From Fusobacterium massiliense (GTDB lineage Bacteria; Fusobacteriota; Fusobacteriia; Fusobacteriales; Fusobacteriaceae): a stretch of DNA of 64,000 nucleotides. The stretch lies in the NCBI RefSeq assembly GCF_900095705.1, contig NZ_LT608327.1, positions 434,001-498,000 of the forward strand. Direction: 5' to 3'. Below, in pieces: positions 24,391 to 33,541 of this stretch (its first letter is position 1; the number at the start of each line of letters is the position of its first letter). Both the position numbers and the translations under genes were made by a program. The notes below the pieces were generated by a model. The model saw only the letters and a program-made list of their open reading frames with translations, was not told the DNA's origin and searched no databases.

Positions 24391-25698
24391 GTGAAAAAGG
24401 CATCAATTATTACTTATGGATGTCAGATGAATGTAAATGAAAGTGCTAAAATAAAAAAAATATTTCAAAACTTAGGTTACATTGTTACTGATGAAATAGA
24501 TGATTCTGACGCAGTGTTTTTAAATACTTGTACAGTCAGAGAAGGAGCAGCTACTCAAATATTTGGTAAATTAGGAGAGTTAAAGGCTTTAAAAGAAAAA
24601 AAAGGAACAATTATTGGAATTACAGGTTGCTTTGCTCAAGAACAAGGTGAAGAATTAATAAAAAAATTTCCAATAATAGATATTGTAATGGGAAACCAAA
24701 ATATAGGTAGAATCCCTCAAGCAATTGAAAAAATAGAAAATAATGAAAGTTCTCACGAAATATACACAGATAACGAAGATGAATTACCTCCAAGATTAGA
24801 TGCAGATTTTGGTTCTGATCAAACAGCATCTATATCTATAACATATGGCTGTAACAACTTCTGTACTTTTTGTATAGTTCCTTATGTTAGAGGGCGTGAG
24901 AGATCTGTTCCTCTAGAAGAAATTGTTCGTGATGTCGAGCAATATGTAAAAAAAGGAGCTAAAGAAATAGTTTTACTAGGTCAAAATGTAAATTCATATG
25001 GAAAAGACTTTAAAAATGGAGATTCTTTTGCTAAGTTATTAGATGAAATTTGTAAAGTTGAAGGAGAATTTATCGTTAGATTTGTATCTCCACATCCAAG
25101 GGATTTTACTGACGATGTTATAGATGTTATAGCTAAAAATGATAAAATATCTAAGTGTTTACATCTTCCATTGCAATCTGGTTCTACTCAAATATTGAAA
25201 AAAATGGCTAGGGGATACACTAAAGAAAAATATTTAAATTTAGTTGAAAAAATTAAAGATAGAATTCCTAATGTTGCTTTAACTGCAGATATAATAGTTG
25301 GTTTTCCTGGAGAAACAGAAGAAGATTTCTTAGATACTATTGATGTAGTAAAAAAAGTTAGTTTTGATAATTCTTATATGTTTATGTACTCAATAAGACA
25401 AGGAACTAAAGCTGCAACAATGGATAATCAAATAGATGATAATACAAAAAAAGAGAGATTACAAAGATTAATGGAAGTTCAAAATGAGTGCTCATATAAC
25501 GAAAGCAAAAAATATATGGGAACAACCGTTAGAGTTTTAGTTGAAGGTCCAAGTAAAAAAAATAAAGAAGTTTTATCAGGAAGAACTTCAACTAATAAAA
25601 TAGTATTGTTTAAAGGGGAGCTTGGATTAAAGGGAACTTTTGTCAATGTAAAAATAAATGAGTGTAAAACTTGGACTCTATACGGAGACATAGTATAA
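24391..25698 (+). CDS. miaB: tRNA-2-methylthio-N6-dimethylallyladenosine synthase
   Basis: A 435-residue radical SAM methylthiotransferase. N-terminal UPF0004 domain with TYGCQMNVNES, FLNTCTVREGA and GITGCFAQ (three Cys for one cluster), radical SAM motif CNNFCTFCIVPYVRGRERS, then HLPLQSGSTQILKKMARGYT and a C-terminal TRAM domain. The VPYVRGRERS sequence points to MiaB rather than MtaB or RimO. It modifies A37 of tRNAs reading UNN codons. The start is GTG at 24391 after AGGGGG. Confidence 0.96.
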   Translation: MKKASIITYGCQMNVNESAKIKKIFQNLGYIVTDEIDDSDAVFLNTCTVREGAATQIFGKLGELKALKEKKGTIIGITGCFAQEQGEELIKKFPIIDIVMGNQNIGRIPQAIEKIENNESSHEIYTDNEDELPPRLDADFGSDQTASISITYGCNNFCTFCIVPYVRGRERSVPLEEIVRDVEQYVKKGAKEIVLLGQNVNSYGKDFKNGDSFAKLLDEICKVEGEFIVRFVSPHPRDFTDDVIDVIAKNDKISKCLHLPLQSGSTQILKKMARGYTKEKYLNLVEKIKDRIPNVALTADIIVGFPGETEEDFLDTIDVVKKVSFDNSYMFMYSIRQGTKAATMDNQIDDNTKKERLQRLMEVQNECSYNESKKYMGTTVRVLVEGPSKKNKEVLSGRTSTNKIVLFKGELGLKGTFVNVKINECKTWTLYGDIV

Positions 25699-25741
25699 AA
25701 TTAAAAACTATTCTTTCCGTATTTTAAAGTAAGGGGATAAA

Positions 25742-26980
25742 ATGGAAATACTAGATAAGCTACTATTAAAAGAATTAGTAGAAATCACAAAAACTTTAGA
25801 GATAGAAAATATCTCTGGTCATAAAAAAGAAGATTATAAAAATGCTATAACAAGTTTTTTAAATGATTATGATACAGAAATCGTATTTGGACTTTTAGAA
25901 ATAGCTCCAGATGGATATGGCTTCATCAGACAAACTACAAATGGAAAAGACGCTTATGTTTCAGCATCACAAATTAGAAAATTCAAATTAAGAAGAGGAG
26001 ATTCTTTACTATGTGAAGTCAGAAAACCTATTGGTGATGAAAAAAATTATGCTCTAAGAAGATTAATTAAAGCTAATGGTGTTGATCTTGAAACTCTTGA
26101 AAATAGAGTTCCTTTTGAAGATTTAACTCCTTCATATCCAAATGAAAAATTTGAATTAGGTCTTGAAAAAACTAATATTTCAGGTAGAATTTTAGATTTA
26201 GTTGCACCTATTGGAAGAGGTCAAAGATCTCTTATAATAGCTCCTCCAAAAGCTGGTAAAACTACTTTTATAAGTTCTATTGCTAATTCTTTAGTAAAAG
26301 GAAAAAAAGCTGATGATGTTTGGATCTTACTTATAGATGAAAGACCTGAAGAAGTTACCGATATAAAAGAAAATGTCGAAGGAGCTCAAGTATTTTCATC
26401 TACGTTTGATGATGATCCTAAAAATCATATAAAAGTTACTGAAGAACTACTTGAAAAGGCTAAAACAAAAGTTGAGGATGGACAAAATATTGTTATATTA
26501 TTAGACTCATTAACTAGACTAGCAAGAGCATACAATATTGTTATGCCATCTAGTGGAAAATTGCTATCCGGTGGTATAGATCCAACTGCACTATACTATC
26601 CTAAGAATTTTTTTGGTGCTGCAAGAAATATTAGAGGTGGAGGAAGTCTTACTATCATTGCAACAATACTTGTTGATACTGGCAGCAAAATGGACGATAT
26701 TATTTACGAAGAATTTAAGTCAACTGGTAACTGTGATATCTATTTAGATAGACAACTAGCTGAACTAAGGATATTTCCAGCTATTGATATAACAAAATCT
26801 GGAACAAGAAAAGAAGAATTACTTTTAGATAAAAAACAAATAGATAACATTTGGAAGTTGAGAAGAGTTTTAAATGATTTTGACAATAAAATGAATGCAA
26901 CCTCAGCACTAATAAAAGCAATGAAAATAACTAAGGACAATAATGAGTTACTGAATAATATTCCAAAAATATTATTTTAA
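25742..26980 (+). CDS. rho: Transcription termination factor Rho
   Basis: 412 residues, without the large insertion found in some phyla. N-terminal Rho-N helical part, cold-shock-like RNA-binding domain ([13 protein letters not shown]), then the RecA-type ATPase with Walker [24 protein letters not shown], Walker [15 protein letters not shown] and the Q-loop/R-loop region [12 protein letters not shown]. It is a hexameric RNA helicase that ends untranslated transcripts. It follows miaB by 43 bp and precedes the M23 peptidase by 18 bp, suggesting one transcript. Confidence 0.97.
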   Translation: MEILDKLLLKELVEITKTLEIENISGHKKEDYKNAITSFLNDYDTEIVFGLLEIAPDGYGFIRQTTNGKDAYVSASQIRKFKLRRGDSLLCEVRKPIGDEKNYALRRLIKANGVDLETLENRVPFEDLTPSYPNEKFELGLEKTNISGRILDLVAPIGRGQRSLIIAPPKAGKTTFISSIANSLVKGKKADDVWILLIDERPEEVTDIKENVEGAQVFSSTFDDDPKNHIKVTEELLEKAKTKVEDGQNIVILLDSLTRLARAYNIVMPSSGKLLSGGIDPTALYYPKNFFGAARNIRGGGSLTIIATILVDTGSKMDDIIYEEFKSTGNCDIYLDRQLAELRIFPAIDITKSGTRKEELLLDKKQIDNIWKLRRVLNDFDNKMNATSALIKAMKITKDNNELLNNIPKILF

Positions 26981-26998
26981 CTAGTATGGAGTAATTTT

Positions 26999-28153
26999 AT
27001 GAATAAAAAAATAAAAAAAATTATATCTTATTTACTAATATTGCTTATAGTAATATTTAGCTTTAGGTTATATATAAATTCAGATAGAGAAATAGTAAAC
27101 TATGAAAACTTTACAGATTACTTCCAAGCTGGAGAAGCAGATAACGGTGGACTAGAAATTGCCGATTCAAACTTTACAACTTTTACTAAAGACTATACTT
27201 TCATTAAAAAAGAGGAAGAAAAAGTTGAAGAAGAAAAGAAAAAACCAGTAAAAAAAGAAGTAACAACTGTTCAATACAAAGTACAAAAAAGAGATAATGT
27301 TGCTAGTATTGCTAAAAAATTTGGTGTTAGTCAAGATACTATAAAAATGAATAATACTGATGTCATGAATGGTCGATTGAAAGTAGGTTCTACTCTTACA
27401 TTCCCATCTCAAAATGGTCTTTACTATAAAATACAAAAAGGAGAAACTCTTTCAAAAATAGCTAAAAAATATGGTATAAGTGTAGTTGATATTGTTGATA
27501 ATAATAATATTAACCCAAAAAGATTAAAACCTGGTACAACTCTATATCTGAAAAATGTAAGTCTGAAAAAGTTTCAAGATGTTGAAGAAAGATTAATAGC
27601 AGCTAGTAAACCTAAAGAAAAAGTTAAAGAAAAGGATAAAGAAAAAGTAAAGGGGTCAAAAAAGGACTCCCACCAAACAACTGATACATCTATTCCTACA
27701 ACACATGAATCAAAAGCTTCTAAAGAAACAGCTGTTGAGGAAGAAAATGACTATACACCTCATGAAAGTGAAAGCTTTGCTTTCCCTGTTAGGTATGCTG
27801 GAGTATCAAGTCCTTTTGGTAACAGATATCACCCTGTTTTAAGAAGATATATTTTACATACAGGTGTCGACTTAAATGCTAAATATGTTCCATTAAGAGC
27901 AGCTAAAGATGGTGTTGTTACTTTTGCTGGTTATATGAGTGGGTATGGAAAAATTATTATTATAAAACATGCCAATGGATATGAAACTAGATACGCTCAT
28001 TTAAGTGTTATATCTACAAATGTTGGAGAACATGTTAATCAAGGAGATTTAATCGGAAAAACAGGTAATTCAGGTAGAGTTACTGGTCCACATCTACATT
28101 TTGAAATAAGATACAATGGAGTTCCAAAAAATCCAATGAAATATTTAAGATAA
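26999..28153 (+). CDS. LysM and M23 metallopeptidase domain protein (murein hydrolase or activator)
   Basis: 384 residues. N-terminal membrane anchor or signal (about 8-25), two LysM peptidoglycan-binding repeats (VQYKVQKRDNVASIAKKFGV and LYYKIQKGETLSKIAKKYGI, about residues 90-190), a Lys/Glu-rich linker, and a C-terminal M23 domain with HTGVDLNA (Zn-binding His and Asp) and GPHLHFEIR (HxH). All zinc ligands are present, so it should be an active endopeptidase rather than an EnvC-type degenerate one. A terminator follows. Confidence 0.92.
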   Translation: MNKKIKKIISYLLILLIVIFSFRLYINSDREIVNYENFTDYFQAGEADNGGLEIADSNFTTFTKDYTFIKKEEEKVEEEKKKPVKKEVTTVQYKVQKRDNVASIAKKFGVSQDTIKMNNTDVMNGRLKVGSTLTFPSQNGLYYKIQKGETLSKIAKKYGISVVDIVDNNNINPKRLKPGTTLYLKNVSLKKFQDVEERLIAASKPKEKVKEKDKEKVKGSKKDSHQTTDTSIPTTHESKASKETAVEEENDYTPHESESFAFPVRYAGVSSPFGNRYHPVLRRYILHTGVDLNAKYVPLRAAKDGVVTFAGYMSGYGKIIIIKHANGYETRYAHLSVISTNVGEHVNQGDLIGKTGNSGRVTGPHLHFEIRYNGVPKNPMKYLR

Positions 28154-28160
28154 TTAAAAT

Positions 28161-28219
28161 AAGGTAAAAATAACTAATTTACATCTTAGTAATGAAGTAT
28201 TTTTACTTTATTTTTATTT
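28161..28219 (+). terminator. Intrinsic terminator of the miaB-rho-M23 run
   Basis: Arms AAGGTAAAAATAACT and AAGTATTTTTACTTT, imperfect, followed by a T-rich tract. It runs straight into the tail of repeat H12. Confidence 0.6.
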
Positions 28220-28327
28220 CTATAGGAAAGTATAAATTAAAATAGCAAAAATAGTTTTGATGTCCGTATTAGTCTAAAAAACCTATGTTAATTGAGCTCG
28301 TAGAACTCATACGGCTGTCAAGAGACT
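28218..28327. repeat. Hairpin repeat H12 (worn on the tail side)
   Basis: Tail TTTCTATAGGAAAGTATAAA, then a decayed left arm (TAGTTTTGATGTCCGTATTA) and a good right arm (GAACTCATACGGCTGTCAAG-AGACT). Its end is only 8 bp before the ispG ribosome site. Confidence 0.85.
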
Positions 28328-28346
28328 TTGCTTAATAGGAGAAAAA

Positions 28347-29402
28347 ATGAGAAAAAATACTCGTGTAATTAATGTGAAAAATTTAAAAATTGGTGGTAAT
28401 AATCCAATTATAATTCAATCTATGACAAATACCAATTCAGCAGATGTTGAAGCAACTGTAAGGCAAATTAATGAATTAGAGCTTGCAGGTTGCCAGTTGG
28501 TAAGAATGACTATAAACAATACAAAAGCTGCTGAGGCCATAAAAGAAATTAAAAAAAGAGTAAATTTACCTTTAGTGGCAGACATCCACTTTGACTATAA
28601 ACTTGCAATTTTAGCTGTTGAAAATGGCATTGATAAATTAAGAATTAATCCAGGAAATATTGGTTCTGATGAAAATGTAGAAAAAGTTGTAAAAGTTGCC
28701 AAAGAAAAAAATATTCCAATAAGAATCGGTGTAAATTCTGGCTCAATTGAAAAAGAAATTTTAGAAAAATATGGAGCTCCTTGTTCTGATGCATTGGTCG
28801 AAAGTGCACTTTACCATGTAAGACTACTTGAAAAATTTGATTTTCACGATATAGTCATTTCTTTAAAAGCTAGTAATGTAAAAATGATGGTTGATGCTTA
28901 TAGAAAAATTAGTAATATTGTTGACTATCCTTTACATTTGGGAGTAACTGAAGCTGGAACTAAATTTCAGGGAACTGTTAAGTCTTCAATAGGTATTGGT
29001 GCTTTATTAGTTGATGGGATTGGAGATACATTAAGAGTGTCTTTAACAGAAAATCCAGTTGAAGAAATAAAAGTTGCAAAAGAAATTTTGAAAGTATTAG
29101 ATCTATCAGATGAAGGAGTAGAAATTATTTCTTGCCCAACTTGTGGTAGAACTGAAATAGATCTTATAGGACTTGCAAAACAAGTTGAAAAAGAATTTGA
29201 AAATGAAAAAAAGAAATTTAAAATAGCAGTTATGGGTTGTGTTGTAAATGGACCTGGAGAAGCTAGAGAAGCTGACTACGGTATTGCAGCTGGAAGAGGA
29301 ATTGGGATACTATTTAAAAAAGGAAGTATTATAAAAAAAGTTAAAGAAACTGAGTTACTTGATGAACTGAAAAAAATTATTAAAGAAGATATAAAAGTTT
29401 AA
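28347..29402 (+). CDS. ispG: 4-hydroxy-3-methylbut-2-enyl diphosphate synthase
   Basis: A 351-residue enzyme of the MEP isoprenoid pathway. N-terminal TIM barrel ([42 protein letters not shown]) and C-terminal 4Fe-4S domain with [11 protein letters not shown] and [12 protein letters not shown] (three Cys plus Glu). It reductively opens MEcPP to HMBPP; the nearby flavodoxins are plausible electron donors, as in E. coli. AGGAGAA precedes the ATG. Confidence 0.97.
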   Translation: MRKNTRVINVKNLKIGGNNPIIIQSMTNTNSADVEATVRQINELELAGCQLVRMTINNTKAAEAIKEIKKRVNLPLVADIHFDYKLAILAVENGIDKLRINPGNIGSDENVEKVVKVAKEKNIPIRIGVNSGSIEKEILEKYGAPCSDALVESALYHVRLLEKFDFHDIVISLKASNVKMMVDAYRKISNIVDYPLHLGVTEAGTKFQGTVKSSIGIGALLVDGIGDTLRVSLTENPVEEIKVAKEILKVLDLSDEGVEIISCPTCGRTEIDLIGLAKQVEKEFENEKKKFKIAVMGCVVNGPGEAREADYGIAAGRGIGILFKKGSIIKKVKETELLDELKKIIKEDIKV

Positions 29403-29457
29403 ACTTTTTAGATATTTTCTTCGTCTAATTTAATAAAATAACATAATGAGGTATAAA

Positions 29458-29907
29458 ATGGATTTTGATAACATTTATGAAGAATATTTCGATAGAATCT
29501 ATTATAAGGTCTTGAGTGTTGTCAAAAATGATGATGATGCTGAAGATATCTGTCAAGAAACATTTATAAGTGTATATAAAAACTTATCTAAATTCAGGGA
29601 AGAAAGTAATATATATACTTGGATTTATAGGATTGCTATTAATAAGACCTATGATTTTTTTAAAAAAAGAAAGTTGGAGTTTGAGATAAATGAAGATGTT
29701 TTATCTCTTCCTGAAGATATCAATTTTGATACTTCTTTAATCTTAGAAGAAAAATTAAAACTTATCCCTGAAAAGGAAAAAGAAATAGTATTAATGAAAG
29801 ATATTTATGGTTATAAACTAAAAGAAATAGCTGAAATCAAGAATATGAATTTATCTACTGTTAAATCAGTTTATTATAAGGCTATTAAAGATATGGGAGG
29901 AAATTAA
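29458..29907 (+). CDS. ECF-type RNA polymerase sigma factor
   Basis: 149 residues. Region 2 is FDNIYEEYFDRIYYKVLSVV...DDAEDICQETFISVYKNL with TWIYRIAINKTYDF, and region 4 has the helix-turn-helix YKLKEIAEIKNMNLSTVKSVYYKA. I start at the ATG at 29458, which has ATGAGGT before it; an ATG at 29446 is also in frame. The next gene begins one base after its stop codon and encodes a small membrane protein, followed by a Spy-like periplasmic protein, the arrangement of a stress-sensing module. Confidence 0.92.
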   Translation: MDFDNIYEEYFDRIYYKVLSVVKNDDDAEDICQETFISVYKNLSKFREESNIYTWIYRIAINKTYDFFKKRKLEFEINEDVLSLPEDINFDTSLILEEKLKLIPEKEKEIVLMKDIYGYKLKEIAEIKNMNLSTVKSVYYKAIKDMGGN

Positions 29908-29908
29908 T

Positions 29909-30214
29909 ATGTCACCTAAAGAGAGAGTAAGAGCAAATGTATATAAAGCTCTTTTAGAAGAAGAAAAAAGAAGAAACAAAAAAATGTCAATATTTTCTGT
30001 TGGATTATTTTTTGTTGGAATGGTAACAGTTTCTACTTACAATTTATTTTTAGATAAACCTAATACATTGAATAACACTTCATCTGTTGCTTCTATGGTT
30101 CAGGTTGATAAAGAGGAGTTAATATCTAGTATGTATGATAATAACAATATCGTATCTAAGAAAAATGTAGAATTAAATCCAGATGAATTATTTATATACA
30201 ATACACAAATTTAA
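29909..30214 (+). CDS. Small single-pass membrane protein, candidate anti-sigma factor
   Basis: 101 residues: a charged cytoplasmic segment of about 25 residues, one membrane helix (IFSVGLFFVGMVTVSTYNLF) and an outer tail of about 55 residues. No known anti-sigma motif is visible. Its position between an ECF sigma factor (1 bp upstream) and a Spy-like periplasmic protein (19 bp downstream) is what suggests it holds the sigma factor at the membrane. GGGAGGAAAT ribosome site. Confidence 0.6.
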   Translation: MSPKERVRANVYKALLEEEKRRNKKMSIFSVGLFFVGMVTVSTYNLFLDKPNTLNNTSSVASMVQVDKEELISSMYDNNNIVSKKNVELNPDELFIYNTQI

Positions 30215-30233
30215 TTAGGGGGATAGTTTAATA

Positions 30234-30632
30234 ATGAAGAAAATTTTTACAATGTTATTCCTTTCTTTTTCTTTATTCTCTTTTGCTTCGGAAGAAAATG
30301 GATTAGGAATAGTAGATGATGCTGACCTAAAAGCTGTTGGTGTCAAAGTTGAAAATATTAAAAAAGCTAAGGAGCTTATGAATCAAGTTTCTAGTAATTA
30401 TCAATTAAAGGTTTTAGAAAGAAGACAACTAGAACTTCAAATTAATAAATATGTTCTTGATGGACCAGAAAAATATATGAAGCAAATTGATGATATGTTT
30501 GATAAAATTGGTGCTATAGAAGCTACAATTCTTAAAGAAAGACTAAAAAGTCAAATTCAAATGAAAAAATATATTACTACTGAACAATATATGAAAGCTA
30601 AAGAAGTTGCTTTAAAGAGATTAGCTAAATAA
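30234..30632 (+). CDS. Spy/CpxP-like periplasmic helical protein
   Basis: 132 residues with a signal peptide ending LFSFAS. The mature part is all-helical and rich in Lys, Glu, Gln and Met (KAKELMNQVSSNYQLKVLERRQLELQ ... LKSQIQMKKYITTEQYMKAKEVAL, given here in pieces), with a closing TxEQ motif like the LTxxQ of Spy/CpxP/ZraP chaperones. It may sense envelope stress or metals for the sigma factor encoded two genes upstream. The assignment is by composition, motif and context. Confidence 0.6.
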   Translation: MKKIFTMLFLSFSLFSFASEENGLGIVDDADLKAVGVKVENIKKAKELMNQVSSNYQLKVLERRQLELQINKYVLDGPEKYMKQIDDMFDKIGAIEATILKERLKSQIQMKKYITTEQYMKAKEVALKRLAK

Positions 30633-30646
30633 TTATTATATGTTAT

Positions 30647-30695
30647 AAAAACTATTGTTTTTTATACTATTAGTGAAAAACAATAGTTTTTTTTA
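30647..30695 (+). terminator. Intrinsic terminator of the sigma/Spy-like operon
   Basis: AAACTATTGTTTTT and AAAAACAATAGTTTTTTTT form a strong stem with a T-tract. It abuts the tail of repeat H13. Confidence 0.85.
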
Positions 30696-30806
30696 TTCTG
30701 TAAGAAAAAGTATAAATTTAATATTAAAAAAGTCTCTTGACGTCCGTATGAGTTCTACGAGCTCAATGAACACAGGCTCTTCGAACTAATACGGACGTCA
30801 GAGACT
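30694..30806. repeat. Hairpin repeat H13 (fully reversed core)
   Basis: Tail ATTCTGTAAGAAAAAGTATA first, then palindrome 30731-30806 (AGTCTCTTGACGTCCGTATG ... ACGGACGTCAGAGACT). The GAGTTC arm is next to the tail and the GACTAATTTT edge is at the far end, so core and edges are reversed together. Its arms pair better than in other copies. Confidence 0.9.
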
Positions 30807-30856
30807 AATTTTCTTTATTTATAATAATAGATTTTATTTATTGGAGATGATTTTGA

Positions 30857-31402
30857 GTGATTTATAATCTGAATATCCTAGGATTTTTATTAATAATTTT
30901 AGCATTCTTTTTAGGAATAAAATTACCTGATTGGGATTTTAAATTAAGATTAAAACATAGAAATATTTTAACTCATAGTCCTTTTTTGACTTTTATCTTT
31001 ATTTCTTTATATGAATTAAAGACTGCTTATTTTTTTAAATATTTCATAGTTGGGTTTTCTAGTGCTATTGCAGTCCACATAATATTTGATTTATTTCCTA
31101 AAAAATGGAGTGGAGGAGCATTATTAAAAATTCCAATTTTTAGTATTAGTTGCTCTAAAAAAACTACAATTTATTTTTTTTGGATAACTGTTATTTTAAG
31201 TGAATTCTTAGCTGTATTTTATATAACTGATATCAATGAATTTATATTTCTTTCAATTTTAGTTATTTATACTTTTATAAAAAAAATAAGGTATGAGAAA
31301 GTATTTTTTAGACCAACTTTAATATTTTTTACTTTATATATTGCTTTAGGTATGTTAAAATTTAATGTAATGTATAGTTACTTAATTTATTTATTAAATT
31401 AA
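30857..31402 (+). CDS. Membrane-bound metal-dependent hydrolase family protein (YdjM/DUF457-like)
   Basis: 181 residues with four or five membrane segments. The conserved acidic/His cluster of the family is present: LPDWDF, KHRNILTHSPF and AVHIIFDLFPKKWSGGAL. These proteins are membrane-embedded and of unknown substrate (phospholipase-C/P1-nuclease-like superfamily assignment). The start is GTG at 30857, 10 bases after GGAG. The following gene begins 24 bp after the stop codon. Confidence 0.75.
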   Translation: MIYNLNILGFLLIILAFFLGIKLPDWDFKLRLKHRNILTHSPFLTFIFISLYELKTAYFFKYFIVGFSSAIAVHIIFDLFPKKWSGGALLKIPIFSISCSKKTTIYFFWITVILSEFLAVFYITDINEFIFLSILVIYTFIKKIRYEKVFFRPTLIFFTLYIALGMLKFNVMYSYLIYLLN

Positions 31403-31426
31403 ATAGCTATAAAGGAGGATAATAAA

Positions 31427-32275
31427 ATGATAAAAGTCGGAAAAAGACAAAAATTAGTTATAAATAACTTTTCAAATGTAGGAGCATACCTTTTTGCTGG
31501 AACAGATGATGATAAAGACAATATATTATTGCCTAACAATGAAATTGAGGGTAAAGATTTAAAAGAGGGAGATGAAGTTGAAGTTTTAATTTATAGAGAT
31601 TCTGAAGATAGACTGATAGCTACCTTTAGAAAAACTGAAGCATTAATTGGAACTTTAGCTAAATTGGAAGTTGTTGATAACAATCCAAAATTGGGTGCTT
31701 TTATGGATTGGGGACTTAATAAAGACTTAATGTTACCTAATTCTCAAAAAGAAACTAAGGTTGAGATTGGAAAAAAATATCTTGTTGGTCTTTATGAAGA
31801 TAGCAAAGGTAGAATATCTGCTACAATGAAAATTTATAAGTTCTTAATGCCTTCTTCTAGTATATCTAAAGGAGATATAGTAAATGCCACTGTTTATAGG
31901 ATAACAGATGACATTGGTGTTTTTGTTGCTGTTGAAGATAGATATTTTGGACTTATTCCTAAATCTGAATGTTATGATGAAACTTATAATGTTGGAGATG
32001 AGTTAGTCTTAAGAGTTATTCGTGTTAGAGAAGATGGTAAAATAGATTTAAGTCCTAAGAAAATTATATCTGAACAAATGGAAAAAGATGCTGAAAAGAT
32101 TTTAAGTAAAATGAAAATATTAAAAGATAAATTTTTATTTAATGATGAAAGCTCACCAGAAGATATAAAAGAATACTTTGGAATTAGTAAAAAAGCATTT
32201 AAAAGAGCCATTGGAAATCTATTAAAGAATGGTCATATAGAGAAAAAAGAAAACTACTTTATAATAAAAAAATAA
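31427..32275 (+). CDS. CvfB-like S1-type RNA-binding protein
   Basis: 282 residues made of S1-like beta-barrels and a C-terminal winged helix, the CvfB/YitL plan: GKRQKLVINNFSNVGAYLF, GTLAKLEVVDNNPKLGAFMDWGLNKDLMLP, IRVREDGKIDLSPKK, and ISKKAFKRAIGNLLKNGHI at the end. Family members bind RNA and modulate virulence or growth in Staphylococcus; no specific target can be given here. AAAGGAGGAT ribosome site. Confidence 0.88.
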   Translation: MIKVGKRQKLVINNFSNVGAYLFAGTDDDKDNILLPNNEIEGKDLKEGDEVEVLIYRDSEDRLIATFRKTEALIGTLAKLEVVDNNPKLGAFMDWGLNKDLMLPNSQKETKVEIGKKYLVGLYEDSKGRISATMKIYKFLMPSSSISKGDIVNATVYRITDDIGVFVAVEDRYFGLIPKSECYDETYNVGDELVLRVIRVREDGKIDLSPKKIISEQMEKDAEKILSKMKILKDKFLFNDESSPEDIKEYFGISKKAFKRAIGNLLKNGHIEKKENYFIIKK

Positions 32276-32305
32276 TTATTGAAACTGTATAATAGGGGGT
32301 ATTTT

Positions 32306-33541
32306 ATGTATTCTACAATGAAAGAAAGATTTTTTAGATATGTTAAATTTGAAACTCGTTCAGATGAAAATAGTCAAACTATTCCATCAACAGAAACTCA
32401 ACTTAAATTTGCAGAAATGTTAAAAAAAGAGTTAGAAGATATAGGTTTAGAAAATATTTTTATTAACAAAGCATGTTTTGTTAATGCTACTTTACCTTCT
32501 AATATTGACAAGAAAGTTCCTACCATAGGTTTTATTGCTCATATGGATACTGCTGATTTTAATGCTGTTGGAGTCAATCCTCAAGTTATAGAAAATTATG
32601 ATGGTAATGATATTGTTTTAAACAAAGAAAAAAATATTATTATGAAAGTTGATGAATTTCCTAATTTAAAAAATTATATTTCTAAGACACTTGTAACAAC
32701 AGATGGTACAACTCTTTTAGGAGCTGATGATAAGGCTGGAATAACTGAAATAGTTGAAGCTATGAAATATCTAATAGAACACCCTGAAATAAAACATGGA
32801 ACAGTTAAAGTAGCATTTGGTCCAGATGAGGAAATTGGAAGAGGAGCAGACTATTTTAATGTTGATGAGTTTGGAGCTGATTTTGCTTATACTATGGATG
32901 GTGGTCCTTTAGGAGAATTGGAATATGAAAGTTTTAATGCAGCACAAGCAAGTTTTAAAATAAAAGGTGTTAGTGTACATCCTGGAACAGCAAAAGGAAA
33001 AATGATTAATGCCAGTCTTGTTATAAATGAAATAATAAATATGTTCCCTAAAGATGAAGTTCCTGAAAAAACTGAAGGATACGAAGGCTTTTTCTATTTA
33101 GTTGAAGTAAAATCAACTTGTGAAGATGGAGAATTAATTTATATTATAAGAGATCATAGTAAAGAAAAATTTGAAAATAAAAAAGAATTTATTAGAAATA
33201 TAGTTAAAAATATAAATGACAAATATGGAAAAGAAATAGTTACTGTCGAATTAAAAGATCAGTACTATAATATGGGAGAAATCATAAAAGATCATATGTA
33301 CGTTGTAGATATAGCTAAGGATGCTATGGAGAATTTAGGTATAAAGCCTATTATTCAACCTATTCGTGGAGGTACTGATGGTTCAAAAATATCATTTATG
33401 GGCTTACCTACTCCTAATATTTTTGCAGGTGGAGAAAATTTCCATGGAAAGTATGAATTTGTTTCTTGGGAAAGTATGAAATCTGCAACTGATGTAATTA
33501 TAGAAATAATAAAATTAAATGTTTTAAAAGAATATAAATAA
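32306..33541 (+). CDS. pepT: Peptidase T (aminotripeptidase)
   Basis: 411 residues, M20 family. Zinc-site motifs in order: FIAHMDTADF (His, Asp), LGADDKAGI (bridging Asp), GPDEEIGRGAD (catalytic and ligand Glu), YTMDGGPLGELEYE and PIRGGTDGSKISFMGLPTPNIFAGG near the end. It releases the N-terminal residue of tripeptides. The longest frame opens with TTG at 32279; ATG 32306 has AGGGGGT before it and gives the normal MYSTMKERF start. The stop codon shares bases with element B. Confidence 0.95.
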   Translation: MYSTMKERFFRYVKFETRSDENSQTIPSTETQLKFAEMLKKELEDIGLENIFINKACFVNATLPSNIDKKVPTIGFIAHMDTADFNAVGVNPQVIENYDGNDIVLNKEKNIIMKVDEFPNLKNYISKTLVTTDGTTLLGADDKAGITEIVEAMKYLIEHPEIKHGTVKVAFGPDEEIGRGADYFNVDEFGADFAYTMDGGPLGELEYESFNAAQASFKIKGVSVHPGTAKGKMINASLVINEIINMFPKDEVPEKTEGYEGFFYLVEVKSTCEDGELIYIIRDHSKEKFENKKEFIRNIVKNINDKYGKEIVTVELKDQYYNMGEIIKDHMYVVDIAKDAMENLGIKPIIQPIRGGTDGSKISFMGLPTPNIFAGGENFHGKYEFVSWESMKSATDVIIEIIKLNVLKEYK

